Positions 18,342-27,616 of a stretch of 64,000 nt of DNA are shown here, one piece after another. The stretch covers positions 62,001 through 126,000 of the forward strand of contig NZ_AQQR01000009.1 of assembly GCF_002210095.1 (NCBI RefSeq), read 5' to 3'. The position numbers were made by a program, and so were the translations under genes. The first letter of the stretch is position 1; every line of letters begins with the position of its first letter. Origin of the DNA: Marinibacterium profundimaris (lineage in GTDB: Bacteria > Pseudomonadota > Alphaproteobacteria > Rhodobacterales > Rhodobacteraceae). The notes below the pieces were generated by a model that saw only the letters and a program-made list of their open reading frames with translations, was not told the DNA's origin and searched no databases.

Positions 18342-18370
18342 AAAGACCCGAAGCGTGCTTCGGGTCTTTT
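18342..18370. terminator. Bidirectional intrinsic terminator
   Basis: AAAGACCCGAAGC and GCTTCGGGTCTTT form a nearly perfect stem with a short CGTG loop, flanked by A and T runs, between convergent hyuB and lacI. This is the clearest rho-independent terminator in the window and should serve both strands. Confidence 0.85.
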
Positions 18371-18397
18371 GTCGAGAACGTCAGTGTCGAGGTCCGG

Positions 18398-19447
18398 TTA
18401 TTCGGATTTGGCAGGTGGTATCGTGTTCCGCCATACGAGGTGGCCCCCGATCGGCAGGTCACTGGCGATATCGACGCTGGAATCCGGATTCTCCAGATTC
18501 AGAAGGTCGAGGGTCGCGCGGACCATGCGATTGATCGGCTGGCGCACCGTTGTCAGGCGATAGGGCAGGCGGGCGCCTTCGGGGATGTCGTCGAACCCGG
18601 CCACCATGACGTCTTCCGGAACCCTCAGGCCGTATTCGATCCGGAGCACGTCCATCGCGCCCATCGCCATGATGTCGTTGATGCCGAAGATCGCGTCGGG
18701 GGGCGTGGCGTCGTTGGCCATCATCGCCTTGGCCGCCTCGACCCCGCCTTCATAACTTGATCCGCCTTCGTAGGAGTTGATCGCGCTTCGCGGAATACCG
18801 GCGTCGAGAAGCCTGTCGACGAAGCCGGTCGCGCGGTCGGCGCTGGTGGTCCCCTTCGGGTCGCCGGTGATCATCGCAAAGGTCCGGGCGCCGGCGGCCA
18901 GGAACGCCTCGGCAATCTGGCGACCGCCTGCGGGATTGTCGCAGCGAACGCCGAATGCTCCGGTGTTGGGGATGTAACGGTTGAACAGAACGACCGGAAT
19001 CCCGCGGTCGTGGCACATGCCGACCATGCGGGTCGACAACTGGGCAGAGGTCAGGATCACGCCGTCGACCTGGTAGGGCAACAGCTGCATGATGGCATCG
19101 TCGGTGTGCATGTCTTCGGTCAGCGTGAACACCAGCATGTGCCGGTTGAGCGCTTGCAATTCGCGCCCGAAGGTCTGAAGCACGTGGGTATAGAACGGGT
19201 TGTTCAGATCCCCGAGGATAATCGCGACGATGTTGGACCGATGCGTCGTCAGGCTGCTCGCAATCGAATTGGGAACGTAGTTGAGCTTCCGTGCTGCATC
19301 CAGCACCTTTTCGCGTGTCTCGGCGGCAATGCTCGATCCTGGCTTGAATGCCCGCGAAACGGCAGATTGCGATACACCCGCCAACGCGGCAACATCAAAG
19401 GATGTGGTGCGTATGGAGCCCTCTCGTATCTTGTTCTTTCTGGGCAA
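18398..19447 (-). CDS. LacI-family transcriptional regulator (first copy)
   Basis: Repressor of 349 residues. The helix-turn-helix is at about residues 16-36 (FDVAALAGVSQSAVSRAF), followed by a hinge helix ending LNYVPNSIASSL, where the leucine would insert at a central CG step. A periplasmic-binding-protein-like effector domain follows (SNIVAIILGDLNNPFY, IFGINDIMAMGAMDVLR, GFDDIPEGARLPYRLTTVRQP). It lies downstream of the ribose-type ABC importer and dehydrogenase genes. Because every TGCATRCGYATGCA site has the LacI-family layout, this protein is a prime candidate for binding them, shared with or in place of the second LacI at 42166. The effector is unknown. Confidence 0.88.
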   Translation of the reverse strand: MPRKNKIREGSIRTTSFDVAALAGVSQSAVSRAFKPGSSIAAETREKVLDAARKLNYVPNSIASSLTTHRSNIVAIILGDLNNPFYTHVLQTFGRELQALNRHMLVFTLTEDMHTDDAIMQLLPYQVDGVILTSAQLSTRMVGMCHDRGIPVVLFNRYIPNTGAFGVRCDNPAGGRQIAEAFLAAGARTFAMITGDPKGTTSADRATGFVDRLLDAGIPRSAINSYEGGSSYEGGVEAAKAMMANDATPPDAIFGINDIMAMGAMDVLRIEYGLRVPEDVMVAGFDDIPEGARLPYRLTTVRQPINRMVRATLDLLNLENPDSSVDIASDLPIGGHLVWRNTIPPAKSE

Positions 19448-19508
19448 ACGCCAAGTTCCTTCTCGCTGCTAATTCGGTCTCGTATTCAGGCTCTTCATAG
19501 GCCAGTAG

Positions 19509-19557
19509 GTCTTCGCCGCAATTGCAAGAATTTTATTGGCCGGAGCTTGGCGAAGAC
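19509..19557 (-). repeat. Inverted repeat at SDR 3' end
   Basis: GTCTTCGCC (19509-19517) and GGCGAAGAC (19549-19557) are perfect nine-base arms separated by 31 bases, touching the SDR stop codon. In RNA this could fold as a transcript-end hairpin between the SDR and lacI genes, though no T-run follows. Confidence 0.4.
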
Positions 19558-20282
19558 TATGCAATGCACCATCCGCCATCGACTGGAAACACCACGCCGG
19601 TCGTGAACGTTGCGTCGCCGCTCATCAGGAACAGGGCGGCATTCGCCGACTCGCGCGCCGTGCCGAAGCGCCCCATGGCATGGCGCTGCTTTGCGGCCTC
19701 GACGGCAGTGCCGGGTTTGCCCCGGAACGACCGTGTCATCATCGGGGTATCGGTTGCGCCCGGGGCAATCGCGTTGACGCGAATGCCTTCGGCCGCGTGG
19801 TCCAGGGCGAGGCTGCGGCACAACGTGTTGATCGCGCCCTTCGATGCGGCATAGGCCGGGCAGTCGCGTGCGCCGGCAATCGAAAGCTGGGACGAGCACA
19901 GCACGATCGATCCGCCTTTCTGCCGGAGCGCGGGCAGGAACGCGGCGATGGTCCGCACGGTGCCGAGCACGTTGACGTCGAACACCCTTTGCCAGCCAAC
20001 GATGTTGAGCGTGTCGATGCGACCACCCATCTCGATACCGGCAAAGGCGGCCAGGCCGTCGATCCCGTCGGGCACCCGCCGGGCCGCCTCGGCCAGGCGT
20101 TCCTCGCTGCAGACATCCACGCTGACACATTCGGCCCCGGCCGGCATGCCGTTCGCAAATGTCACGTCAAGCGCGAGAACCTGCGCGCCCTCTTCGCAAA
20201 GCTGGCAGGTCGTGGCGTAACCGATGCCACTTCCGGCACCGGTCACGACGAAGGTCTGCCCTTCGAACCTGTTCGAGCTCAA
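19557..20282 (-). CDS. Short-chain dehydrogenase/reductase
   Basis: NAD(P)-dependent SDR of 241 residues. The cofactor motif VVTGAGSGIGYA is near residue 12; Ser of the catalytic set lies in VLCSSQLS near 130, and YAASK supplies Tyr and Lys near 144-148. VNAIAPGATDTPM is the usual loop. An acidic residue after the second strand (ALDV) suggests NAD preference. It overlaps the epimerase gene by four bases and is probably the last enzyme of the ABC-transporter operon. The substrate is likely a sugar acid, polyol or other alcohol taken up by that importer, but this is not shown. Confidence 0.85.
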   Translation of the reverse strand: MSSNRFEGQTFVVTGAGSGIGYATTCQLCEEGAQVLALDVTFANGMPAGAECVSVDVCSEERLAEAARRVPDGIDGLAAFAGIEMGGRIDTLNIVGWQRVFDVNVLGTVRTIAAFLPALRQKGGSIVLCSSQLSIAGARDCPAYAASKGAINTLCRSLALDHAAEGIRVNAIAPGATDTPMMTRSFRGKPGTAVEAAKQRHAMGRFGTARESANAALFLMSGDATFTTGVVFPVDGGWCIA

Positions 20283-21196
20283 AACGGGTTCTCCTGCAGC
20301 CAGGCGACATATTCCGCAAGGCCGTCGCGGAACGCGATCTGCGGTTGCCAGCCCAGTTCGCGTCCTGCGCGCGAGACATCCATCGGCGCCTGTACATCCG
20401 TTCCGGGCATCAGCCCCGGGCCGACCTCGACACTGACCCCCGGGACCAGGTCCGAAACCATCTGGACGATGTCGCGCACCGTGAAGGTTTCCTGGCCGTT
20501 CACGTTGTAGACAGCCGAGGGCAGGGGGTCAGCCTCGAGTGTCGCGATGATTGCATCCACCACGTCACGCACATGGACGAACTGCAGTATGTGGTCGCCG
20601 CCCTCGGGGATGGCGTAGGGAATACCCTTTGCGGTGCGCACGGTCGGCTGCAGGATCGCATCCGTCACGCGGCCAGGCCCGTAGACCCAGCCGATCCGAA
20701 GCGCCGCGGCGCTCAATCGGTATTGCCCGGCGTAGGACTGAAGCAGCAGGTCGGTCGCCGCCTTGCTTGTGCCATAGGCGTTGCTGGCGCCGAGCGGCGT
20801 GGATTCGTCCGCCAGCGGGACGTCGACCGTCGGGCCATAGGCCGATACCGACGACAGCCCGACGAAGCGGCGCAGCCCGAAGGAATGTCCCAGCGACAGC
20901 AGGGCAGACGTGCCGGTGATGTTGATGTCGAGCACCTCGGCCGGGTTGTCCTCGAGCAGCATCGGCCCCGAGATCCCCCCGCAATGGATGATGCTGTTGC
21001 TGCGGGCCACAAGCGGCGCATGGCGCAGGGTATCCCGGATATCCGCCGCGTGGAATTCGTAACCCGGATCTTCGGACGGGGCCGCGACATCGGTGCCGAT
21101 GACAGTGTAGCCACGCTGGATCAGGGCGGGGGTGAGGTGGCGGCCGATGAACCCGGCCGCCCCAGTCACGTAGACTGTTTCCTTAGTGTCGGTCAT
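20279..21196 (-). CDS. NAD-dependent epimerase/dehydratase family protein
   Basis: Extended SDR of 305 residues. TVYVTGAAGFIGRHLTPALI lies at the N-terminus; the SDR-e catalytic motif YGTSK (Tyr and Lys) is near residue 142, after SSVSAYG, which supplies the Ser. The ATG at 21196 is preferred over an upstream in-frame ATG that would lie inside the permease gene. Sugar-nucleotide epimerases and uronate dehydrogenases share this fold. Being coded beside a ribose-type importer, an oxidation or epimerisation of an imported sugar-like compound is the natural guess. Confidence 0.83.
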   Translation of the reverse strand: MTDTKETVYVTGAAGFIGRHLTPALIQRGYTVIGTDVAAPSEDPGYEFHAADIRDTLRHAPLVARSNSIIHCGGISGPMLLEDNPAEVLDINITGTSALLSLGHSFGLRRFVGLSSVSAYGPTVDVPLADESTPLGASNAYGTSKAATDLLLQSYAGQYRLSAAALRIGWVYGPGRVTDAILQPTVRTAKGIPYAIPEGGDHILQFVHVRDVVDAIIATLEADPLPSAVYNVNGQETFTVRDIVQMVSDLVPGVSVEVGPGLMPGTDVQAPMDVSRAGRELGWQPQIAFRDGLAEYVAWLQENPF

Positions 21197-21200
21197 GGCC

Positions 21201-22205
21201 TTACCCAAGGTCGGTTTCTTCGCGCCCGCGGGCAAATTGCGACACGGTCACCGCCAGGATCAGCGCGCAGCCGTTGAAGGCGCTCGTCACCCACAGCGGG
21301 ATCCCCAGCATGGTCAGCCCGGTGATGCCCGTGGCCAGGAAATAGACCGAGATGACCGCACCCCAGGGGTTGAACCGTCCAGGTATGATCGCCGTCGCGC
21401 CCAGGAAGGCAGCGGCGAAGGCCGGCAGCAGGAAGTTCAGCCCCGAGAACGGATCGGCCGCGCCCAGCAGGCCCGCATAGATCACCCCGCCAAACGAAGA
21501 CAGGAAGGCCGAGGCGACGAGGCAGCCGATCCGAACCCGGCCGACATCGATCCCCGAGAGCCGCGCCACTTCGCGCCCGCGTCCCACGAACAGGATGCGG
21601 CGGCCCAGGGGCGTGTATTCAAACACGAGCCAGATCACGATGGCCACGAGGATCACGTAGTAGAAAGCGTAGGAGATCCCGAAAAGGCGCCCGCGACCGA
21701 CCATGTCGATCAGGGTCGGAGAGATGCCCCCGATCGTCGACGAATTCGTCATCCACTGCACCAGGCCGGTGATGACCGAGGTGGTGCCAAGCGTCACCAC
21801 CAGCGAGGGGATGCGCACGAAGACGATGAAGAAGGCGTTGACAAGCCCGACGACAACCCCGGCGGCGAGCGCGGCCAGGACTGCCAGGAAAAGCGGCACG
21901 TCGTTGACGGCGTTCAGCACCCCGATCGTGACCGCCGAGAGCGTGAGCGTGGCGCCGACCGAAAGATCGTAGTCGCCGGCGGTCAGCGGTATGACCAGGG
22001 CCAGCGCGAGGATCGCGCCCGGGGCTTGGGTGGCGAAGAGGATCGAGAAGTTCGTCCAGGTGAAGAAGATGCCGGGAAGCACCAGCGCGAAGATGCCGAT
22101 GATCAGGATCCAGACGAACACCAGACCGAACCGCTCGATGAAGTTCAGAAAGTTGAACGGCTTTCGGCTTTTGGTTTCACGCGACATCGAGAGTGGTGTG
22201 TCCAT
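21201..22205 (-). CDS. Ribose-type ABC transporter permease
   Basis: Inner-membrane permease of the RbsC/BPD_transp_2 family, 334 residues from the ATG at 22205, which has GAGG six bases upstream and overlaps the ATPase gene by 29 bp. About ten hydrophobic helices are visible. The family segment LVIPLTAGDYDLSVGA is near residue 70, and LLPAFAAAFLGATAI in the C-terminal third is the usual conserved loop. It forms one importer with the ATPase and binding protein encoded upstream. Confidence 0.87.
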   Translation of the reverse strand: MDTPLSMSRETKSRKPFNFLNFIERFGLVFVWILIIGIFALVLPGIFFTWTNFSILFATQAPGAILALALVIPLTAGDYDLSVGATLTLSAVTIGVLNAVNDVPLFLAVLAALAAGVVVGLVNAFFIVFVRIPSLVVTLGTTSVITGLVQWMTNSSTIGGISPTLIDMVGRGRLFGISYAFYYVILVAIVIWLVFEYTPLGRRILFVGRGREVARLSGIDVGRVRIGCLVASAFLSSFGGVIYAGLLGAADPFSGLNFLLPAFAAAFLGATAIIPGRFNPWGAVISVYFLATGITGLTMLGIPLWVTSAFNGCALILAVTVSQFARGREETDLG

Positions 22206-23730
22206 AGCAGGCCTCGGCAATGTTGTCTTTTGAGATGTGGCTGCCCGTCAGTTCGTCGACGATGCGACCACGGGCAAAGATGAGAACGCGGGTGCAGAGA
22301 TCCGCGAGTTGTTCGGCGTCCGAGCTGGCCACGATGACCGAAGCCCCGTTCTTTGCGGCATTGCGGATCACGCCATAGACCTGCTGACGGGTGCCCACGT
22401 CGACGCCCTGCGTCGGCTCGTCGAGCATCAGCAGTTCGGGATCGCGGATCATCCATTTGGCCAGCAGCACCTTCTGGGCATTGCCGCCGCTGAGCTGCCC
22501 CAGCCTGAGGGAGGGATCGTTCGGCCGGACCTCGTATTCGCTGGAAAGGTCGCTCGCCCGCCGGCGCATTGCGCCCCGGTTCAGGCCCAGCTTTCCGAGA
22601 AAACGCTCCATGTCGAGCAGAAGCATGTTTTCCGCGATCGTCAGGGTCGGCACGCCGCTGGCCTTGGGCCGGTCCGACGGCAGAAGCGCCATCTTGCGCG
22701 CGACCGCCTCCTTGGGCGTGATGGTGCTCAGGTCATATGACCTGCCATCCAGCTCCAGCTTGCCGGTCGATGAGGTGCGGGCGCCGAATACGAGGTAGGG
22801 CACCTTTTCATAGCCCGAGCCCAGCAGTCCGGTCATGCCGAGGATTTCGCCCTCGGCGACCTCGAATTCCGGCACCTCGAGCTCTGGTTCCCTTATTCCG
22901 GTCACCCGGGCCTTGACCTTGCGGCCGGCGGCGACCGGCGCTTCGGTGACGCTGCGCGCCACGCGGCGGCCGATGATGCCCTCGACGAAATCGTCATGGG
23001 TTGAGTCCTTCGTCACCAGCGTGCCGCTGACCTCGCCATCCCGCAGGATGGTCGCGCGGTCGGTGATCTCGCGCACCTCGTCGATGTCGTGCGAAATGAA
23101 GATGACGCTGTCGCCATGATCCACCACCTGGCGCACCAGCTGGAACAGCCGGTCGACACCTTCCTTGGGCAGGAACGGGGTCGGTTCATCGAGGATCAGC
23201 AGCCCGCGGCCGCCAGTCTCGGCGTCGGAGCGGCGCAGATCTTCGGACGCGCGCATGATGGCCAGCAGCGCCTGGTCGGTCTGGCTGAGTGTGCCGGTGC
23301 GCGCGGACAGGTCGAAATGCATGCCGAACCGGTCGAAGGTGGCCTGCGCCGCGCGCCGTTCGGCGCGCCAGTCGATGATCGCCTTGCGCTCGGTCACAGA
23401 GGCGACCCGCATGTTTTCCAGCACGGTCAGCGTGGGAACCAGGCCAAGGTGCTGGTGCACGAAGGCCATCTGGAACTCGCGAAAGGCGCCGGGGCGCATC
23501 GGAAGCGGGAGCTTTCGGCCAAAGACCGAGATTTCGCCGCCGGGATCGGGCGGGTGAAAGCCTGCCAGCACCTTCACGAAGGTGGATTTGCCGCAGCCGT
23601 TCTGGCCCAACAATCCGTGGACCTCGCCTGGCGCGACCTCGAAATCAATTCCTTTGAGGGCGCGAGCGCCCCCAAAGGTCTTTGCAATTCCAGAGACCTG
23701 CAGTGCGGGTACTGTCGTCGCATTGCTCAT
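22177..23730 (-). CDS. Sugar-type ABC transporter ATPase with two cassettes (RbsA/MglA type)
   Basis: Fused double ATPase of 517 residues. Cassette one has a good Walker A (LLGQNGCGKSTFVK near residue 37) and Walker B (LLILDEPTPFL), but its signature is altered (TLSQTDQALLAIMR). Cassette two lacks a proper Walker A (TGLLGSGYEKV) yet keeps LSGGNAQKVLLAKW and LMLDEPTQGVD. This split of functional halves is normal for the family. The start at 23730 gives the usual N-terminus; a longer in-frame start at 23775 would overlap the binding-protein gene. Confidence 0.87.
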   Translation of the reverse strand: MSNATTVPALQVSGIAKTFGGARALKGIDFEVAPGEVHGLLGQNGCGKSTFVKVLAGFHPPDPGGEISVFGRKLPLPMRPGAFREFQMAFVHQHLGLVPTLTVLENMRVASVTERKAIIDWRAERRAAQATFDRFGMHFDLSARTGTLSQTDQALLAIMRASEDLRRSDAETGGRGLLILDEPTPFLPKEGVDRLFQLVRQVVDHGDSVIFISHDIDEVREITDRATILRDGEVSGTLVTKDSTHDDFVEGIIGRRVARSVTEAPVAAGRKVKARVTGIREPELEVPEFEVAEGEILGMTGLLGSGYEKVPYLVFGARTSSTGKLELDGRSYDLSTITPKEAVARKMALLPSDRPKASGVPTLTIAENMLLLDMERFLGKLGLNRGAMRRRASDLSSEYEVRPNDPSLRLGQLSGGNAQKVLLAKWMIRDPELLMLDEPTQGVDVGTRQQVYGVIRNAAKNGASVIVASSDAEQLADLCTRVLIFARGRIVDELTGSHISKDNIAEACYGHTTLDVA

Positions 23731-23771
23731 GGTTTCTTGCCTATTGTTTCCTGACCTCGGGGAGATTTCGG

Positions 23772-24893
23772 TCAATCCATCATCCAGGTCTTATGAAAGC
23801 CCTTCACGTATTCGTCGCCGTAGCCCTTGTTCGGTTCGGCGGGAACACCAGCGGTTTCGATGTTGGATTCGTCAAAGAGGTAGTAAGGCACACCGATGTC
23901 TTCCGGCATGGGCAGGCCGGCGAGATTGCGCATGTAGCCGTCGATGGTGGCGCGCGCGATCCAGTCGAGGCTTTCGCCGATGTCCATCTCGACCTTGCCT
24001 TCGCGGATGAAGTCCAGAACGAAGGGCGTGCCGTTCGAGGTGGCGACCTTCACCGTCTCGCTCTTGCCGGTCAGCTCGATTGCGGGAACGACGAACTGGC
24101 TCATGGAATCGTAGATCGGGATCACGTAGTTGGCGGTCGGCTTCGAGATCAGCGCAGACTGGACGGACGGCTGGATCTTGGTGCCCCATTCGGTGATGCC
24201 GACGTTGATCTCCTGAAGGATCTCGCACTTCGGGCAGTTCTCGCTCAGCGCGTCGCGGATGCCCTGCACCAGCGGCGCTGTCGGCGGGACCTCGTCCGAT
24301 TTGACCACGATGGCGCGTGCATCACCGCCGGTCTTGTAGATCATCCAGTTGCCCAGGATGTAACCCTGACCGTAAAAGCTGACCGGAAGGTCACCGGCAA
24401 GGTGCTCGCTCGCGGGCTGCGACGGGTCGTAGAAATGCGACGTGAAGACCTTGACGCCGGCTTCCTTGGCGGCCTGCAGCTGAGGCTCGACCACAGCCGG
24501 GTTCACGCCCGAGATCAGGTCCACGATGTCGAAATCGTTGGCGATGGCATACTCGATGCCCTGCACCCACTGGTTCGGCTGGCCCTGGTTTTCCCATTCC
24601 CGGACTTCCAGCCCGATCTCCTTGCCGACTTCAATCTCGCGCCGGATGATCCCCTTGAGGAACTGGTTGGCGCTGGTGTTCGGGATCGAGAGCATCTTCT
24701 TGCCCTCGGCGACCTTGCGGATGTCGAAGGGTTCGCCGGCCGGCTCGTAGACCGGCAGGGCGCGGTGGCTCTCGATGATTTCGGTTGCGCGTGCCAGGCC
24801 GTCCGCAGCTTCGTCCGCAAAAGCGATGCCCGTGCTGGCTCCGACGAGAAGGGCTGCAGCAGAGGCTTGGCAGATTGTCCGGGTGAGTGTCAT
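23772..24893 (-). CDS. ABC transporter substrate-binding protein, sugar-type fold
   Basis: Periplasmic protein of 373 residues with a Sec signal peptide (TICQASAAALLVGASTGIAFADE, cleavage near residue 26). The rest has the two-lobe periplasmic binding protein type I pattern (GKKMLSIPNTSANQFLKGII, IVDLISGVNPAVVEPQLQAA, YDSMSQFVVPAIELTG). The ATG at 24893 is preceded by AGGGGA. It heads the operon SBP-ATPase-permease-epimerase-SDR. A 13-of-14 LacI-type operator lies 49 bp upstream, so its expression should be inducible. The ligand cannot be named. Confidence 0.85.
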   Translation of the reverse strand: MTLTRTICQASAAALLVGASTGIAFADEAADGLARATEIIESHRALPVYEPAGEPFDIRKVAEGKKMLSIPNTSANQFLKGIIRREIEVGKEIGLEVREWENQGQPNQWVQGIEYAIANDFDIVDLISGVNPAVVEPQLQAAKEAGVKVFTSHFYDPSQPASEHLAGDLPVSFYGQGYILGNWMIYKTGGDARAIVVKSDEVPPTAPLVQGIRDALSENCPKCEILQEINVGITEWGTKIQPSVQSALISKPTANYVIPIYDSMSQFVVPAIELTGKSETVKVATSNGTPFVLDFIREGKVEMDIGESLDWIARATIDGYMRNLAGLPMPEDIGVPYYLFDESNIETAGVPAEPNKGYGDEYVKGFHKTWMMD

Positions 24894-24941
24894 TGATTTC
24901 CCCTGTTGGTTGCTCGGGCGTCCCAGCCCGCTACTACGCGA

Positions 24942-24955
24942 CGCATGCGTATGCA
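24942..24955. promoter_or_regulatory. LacI-type operator, copy 6 (CGCATGCGTATGCA)
   Basis: 13 of 14 positions match TGCATRCGYATGCA. It lies 49 bp upstream of the ABC binding-protein start and 33 bp downstream of a minus-strand TTGACA, so it would overlap the transcription start region of the importer operon. Confidence 0.62.
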
Positions 24956-25284
24956 TCAGACGATTCCCGGGATGGCGCTGCTTGTCAACACTTGTTGGGC
25001 CTTAACGATCGGGTGCTGATCCGCGTTCGTGGGCGAATGCACCGTTGTTCATCGGGTCATCGGTCTGTTCTCCTGGACGCATATTCAAATGATGCGCGTC
25101 GGCCGGGCAGGTCCGAGTTCTGAACGCTCTTGACCCCGTTTTCCTTAAGCAGAGATGCATTTTGCTGTCCTGAATCCGCCGTGCGGCACGGGCCGTGGCA
25201 CCCAGGCGTCCGGGGCGAAACGGCAAGTATTGATGCAGCCTGAGAAAATTGAACCGGGTCGGCGCCGGATCTTGTCAGGATGGA

Positions 25285-25314
25285 TTGACAGATTTTTAAA
25301 GGCTCCGCTATGCA
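25285..25314 (+). promoter_or_regulatory. Promoter of the flavoprotein-SDR-GMC operon
   Basis: TTGACA (25285-25290), 18 bp, then TATGCA (25309-25314). The -10 box runs directly into the operator at 25311, so repressor and polymerase would compete. Confidence 0.5.
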
Positions 25315-25324
25315 TACGCTTGCA
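25311..25324. promoter_or_regulatory. LacI-type operator, copy 7 (TGCATACGCTTGCA)
   Basis: 13 of 14 positions match TGCATRCGYATGCA; the left half is perfect. It overlaps the -10 box of the promoter at 25285. Confidence 0.62.
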
Positions 25325-25428
25325 TGAACTTTTCCCGCATGTGAGCCGCCGCTTGCATGCGGGGCACCCGGTTCGCGGCGTTCTGATGCCGGGCCAGGGG
25401 CGTTATCTGGCAAGAGAAGGGTATCACC

Positions 25429-26838
25429 GTGAAAATCGACCGCACCAAACCGGAGTTCGATCTCGAAACTGCCGTCATCGTGGTAGGGGCAGGCGCCGCA
25501 GGGCTGACCGCCGCGCTCGCCGCACGGGATGCCGGCGCCGAGGTCCTTCTGCTGGAGCGCGACCCGGTGGCGCGCGGAAGCACCTGCATGAGCCAGGGCT
25601 TCGTTTGCGCGGCCGGCACCAGTTTGCAGGCCGAGCGCGATATCGAGGACGATGCGGACCGCTTCTACGAGGATATCATGGCGCGCACCCGCGGGCAGGC
25701 CGATCCGGTCCTGGCGCGTGCCGTGGCAGAGAATTCGGGCCGGGCCATCGACTGGCTGAAGGATCGGCACGGCATTCCGTTTGTCATGAACATTTCCTGG
25801 GCCGGGTTCTTCGGGCATTCGGTGAACCGGATGCACGGTGTCCCCTCGAAGCGCGGCGAGGAACTGCACGGCGCCCTGATGCGGGCCGCCGAGGAAGCCG
25901 GTGTCGATGTCATCACCGGTGCGCATGTCGATCTGCTGTATGCCGATGCCGACGACCGGGTCACCGGTGTCCGTGTTCAGCGGACCGACGGCTCGGTCGA
26001 GAAGGTGGGCTGCGACGCGCTGGTCCTGGCGACCTGCGGTTTCGGCGCCAACGAGGAGATGGTGAAGGAATTCATCCCGTCCTTCGGCACGGCCTCATAC
26101 TACAAGTATTTCGGCCACGAAGGGAACGAGGGTGAAGGCATCCAGTGGGGCCGCGAACTGGGTGGCGCGCTTGGCAGCATGGATGCGTTCCAGGGCTATG
26201 GCGCGCTTGCCGGGGCTTACGGGATCATCGTCAACTACGATATCCTGATGCGCGGCGGGATTACCGTGAACACCGAGGGCAAGCGGTTTTCGAACGAAAA
26301 CCTCGATATCTCGGCACAATCGCTGAACGTGTTGCGCCAGCCCGACGGCATCGCCTGGATCATCTTCGACGACGCGCGCCGCGAGCTGGTACAGGACCTG
26401 CCCGAGTTCCAGGACCTGACCAAGCTTGGCGCCTTCAAGACGGCCGCCACGGTCGAAGAGCTTGCCGAGGTGATCAAGGTCCCGGCCGGGGCGCTTCGCG
26501 AAACCCTGGACGAAAGCCGCCGGTTGGCCGCGGGCGAGGGCAGCTGTCCCTTCGGCCGGGATTTCACCCTGAACCCGCCCCTGTCCGAAGGGCCGTTCCA
26601 CGCGATCCAGACCACCGGCGCATTGTTCCACACCCAGGGCGGCCTGAAGGTCGACGGCCGGGCGCAGGTCTTGCGGGAAGACGGGACCGTCCTGCCCAAT
26701 CTTTTCGCCAGTGGCGGAACCGCCGAGAGCATCTCGGGCAATCACTGTGACGGCTACCTGCCGGCGGCCGGCCTTTGCATGGCGGTGACGCTCGGCATGC
26801 TGGCCGGGGACGCGGCCGCGAAGCTCAACGAGGACTGA
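25429..26838 (+). CDS. FAD-dependent oxidoreductase, fumarate-reductase/ketosteroid-dehydrogenase-like flavoprotein
   Basis: Flavoprotein of 469 residues. AVIVVGAGAAGLTAALAARD at residues 13-32 is the FAD Rossmann site. LFASGGTAESISGNHCDGYL near the C-terminus is the second FAD contact typical of the fumarate reductase/succinate dehydrogenase/tricarballylate dehydrogenase family. No heme or FMN-binding domain is attached. GTG is the start, with AGAGAAGGG upstream. It is the first gene of a three-gene operon with an SDR and a GMC oxidoreductase, so three oxidations of one imported compound are likely. The substrate is unknown. Confidence 0.82.
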   Translation: MKIDRTKPEFDLETAVIVVGAGAAGLTAALAARDAGAEVLLLERDPVARGSTCMSQGFVCAAGTSLQAERDIEDDADRFYEDIMARTRGQADPVLARAVAENSGRAIDWLKDRHGIPFVMNISWAGFFGHSVNRMHGVPSKRGEELHGALMRAAEEAGVDVITGAHVDLLYADADDRVTGVRVQRTDGSVEKVGCDALVLATCGFGANEEMVKEFIPSFGTASYYKYFGHEGNEGEGIQWGRELGGALGSMDAFQGYGALAGAYGIIVNYDILMRGGITVNTEGKRFSNENLDISAQSLNVLRQPDGIAWIIFDDARRELVQDLPEFQDLTKLGAFKTAATVEELAEVIKVPAGALRETLDESRRLAAGEGSCPFGRDFTLNPPLSEGPFHAIQTTGALFHTQGGLKVDGRAQVLREDGTVLPNLFASGGTAESISGNHCDGYLPAAGLCMAVTLGMLAGDAAAKLNED

Positions 26839-26841
26839 ACC

Positions 26842-27600
26842 ATGGATCATACTGGCAAAAGCGTCCTCGTCACTGGCGGGGCAAGCGGCATCGGCCTGGG
26901 CATCGTGAACCGTTTCCTCGACGAGGGCGCGCGTGTCGCGGTGCTGGATCTTGACACCTGCCACATCGAGGGCGCCGAAGACCGGCTGCTTGGCCTCACC
27001 GGCGATGCGGCGGACGAGGCGACCGTCGACAAGGCGGTGGCGGACACGGTCGGTGCCTTCGGGCGGCTCGACGTGATGGTCTGCAATGCCGGGGTGATTT
27101 CCATCAACCCGGTGGTCGGCATGGAGTTCGGCGAGTGGAAGCGGGTGACCGAGATCAACCTGCACAGCGTCTTTCTCGGATCCCGTGCCGCGGCCCGGCA
27201 GATGATGGCACAGGGCACCGGCGGCGTGATCGTCAATGCGGCCTCGGGCGCGGCACGGCGCGGCGCGGCGAACCTGGCGCATTACTGCGCGTCCAAGGCG
27301 GCCATCGTGTCGCTCACGCAGACGCTGTCGATCGAACTCGCGCCCCACGGCATTCGGGTGAACAGCTACACGCCGGGCCATATCGAGACGCCGTTCTGGG
27401 ACGACATCGCCGCGGGCTTTGCCCGGGTGTCCGGCCAGACGCCGGAGCAGGTGATCGACGGCTTCCGGGCCAGCGTTCCGGCCGGGCGCTTCGGCACCCC
27501 CGAGGATGTGGCCGCGGCCGTGTCGTGGCTGGCCTCGGACGATGCCTCCTATGTCAGTGGGCAGGCCATCGCAATGAACGGGGCCGAGCTGCCCTTCTGA
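26842..27600 (+). CDS. Short-chain dehydrogenase/reductase
   Basis: Classical SDR of 252 residues. VLVTGGASGIGLGIVNRFLD is near residue 8, NAG near 80, the Ser region NAASGAARRG near 131 and YCASK near 148-152. VLDLD after strand two points to NAD. The C-terminus SYVSGQAIAMNGAELPF is of the usual kind. It lies three bases after the flavoprotein gene and 16 bases before the GMC gene, so it is translated from the same message. Confidence 0.87.
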   Translation: MDHTGKSVLVTGGASGIGLGIVNRFLDEGARVAVLDLDTCHIEGAEDRLLGLTGDAADEATVDKAVADTVGAFGRLDVMVCNAGVISINPVVGMEFGEWKRVTEINLHSVFLGSRAAARQMMAQGTGGVIVNAASGAARRGAANLAHYCASKAAIVSLTQTLSIELAPHGIRVNSYTPGHIETPFWDDIAAGFARVSGQTPEQVIDGFRASVPAGRFGTPEDVAAAVSWLASDDASYVSGQAIAMNGAELPF

Positions 27601-27616
27601 TGACGGAGTGCCCCTC

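Larger units (their letters stand above)
24894..25428. promoter_or_regulatory. Divergent regulatory region between ABC importer and flavoprotein operons
   Basis: 535 bp without a gene on either strand. It holds one operator near each end (24942 and 25311), a minus-strand TTGACA at 24988-24983 and a plus-strand TTGACA at 25285. A lone half-site, TGCATGC, occurs at about 25354. The central 300 bp show nothing recognisable. Confidence 0.6.

Noticed and set aside
25353-25366. Another operator at TGCATGCGGGGCAC
   Set aside because: The left half-site is perfect but the right half fails at most positions; treated as a lone half-site.
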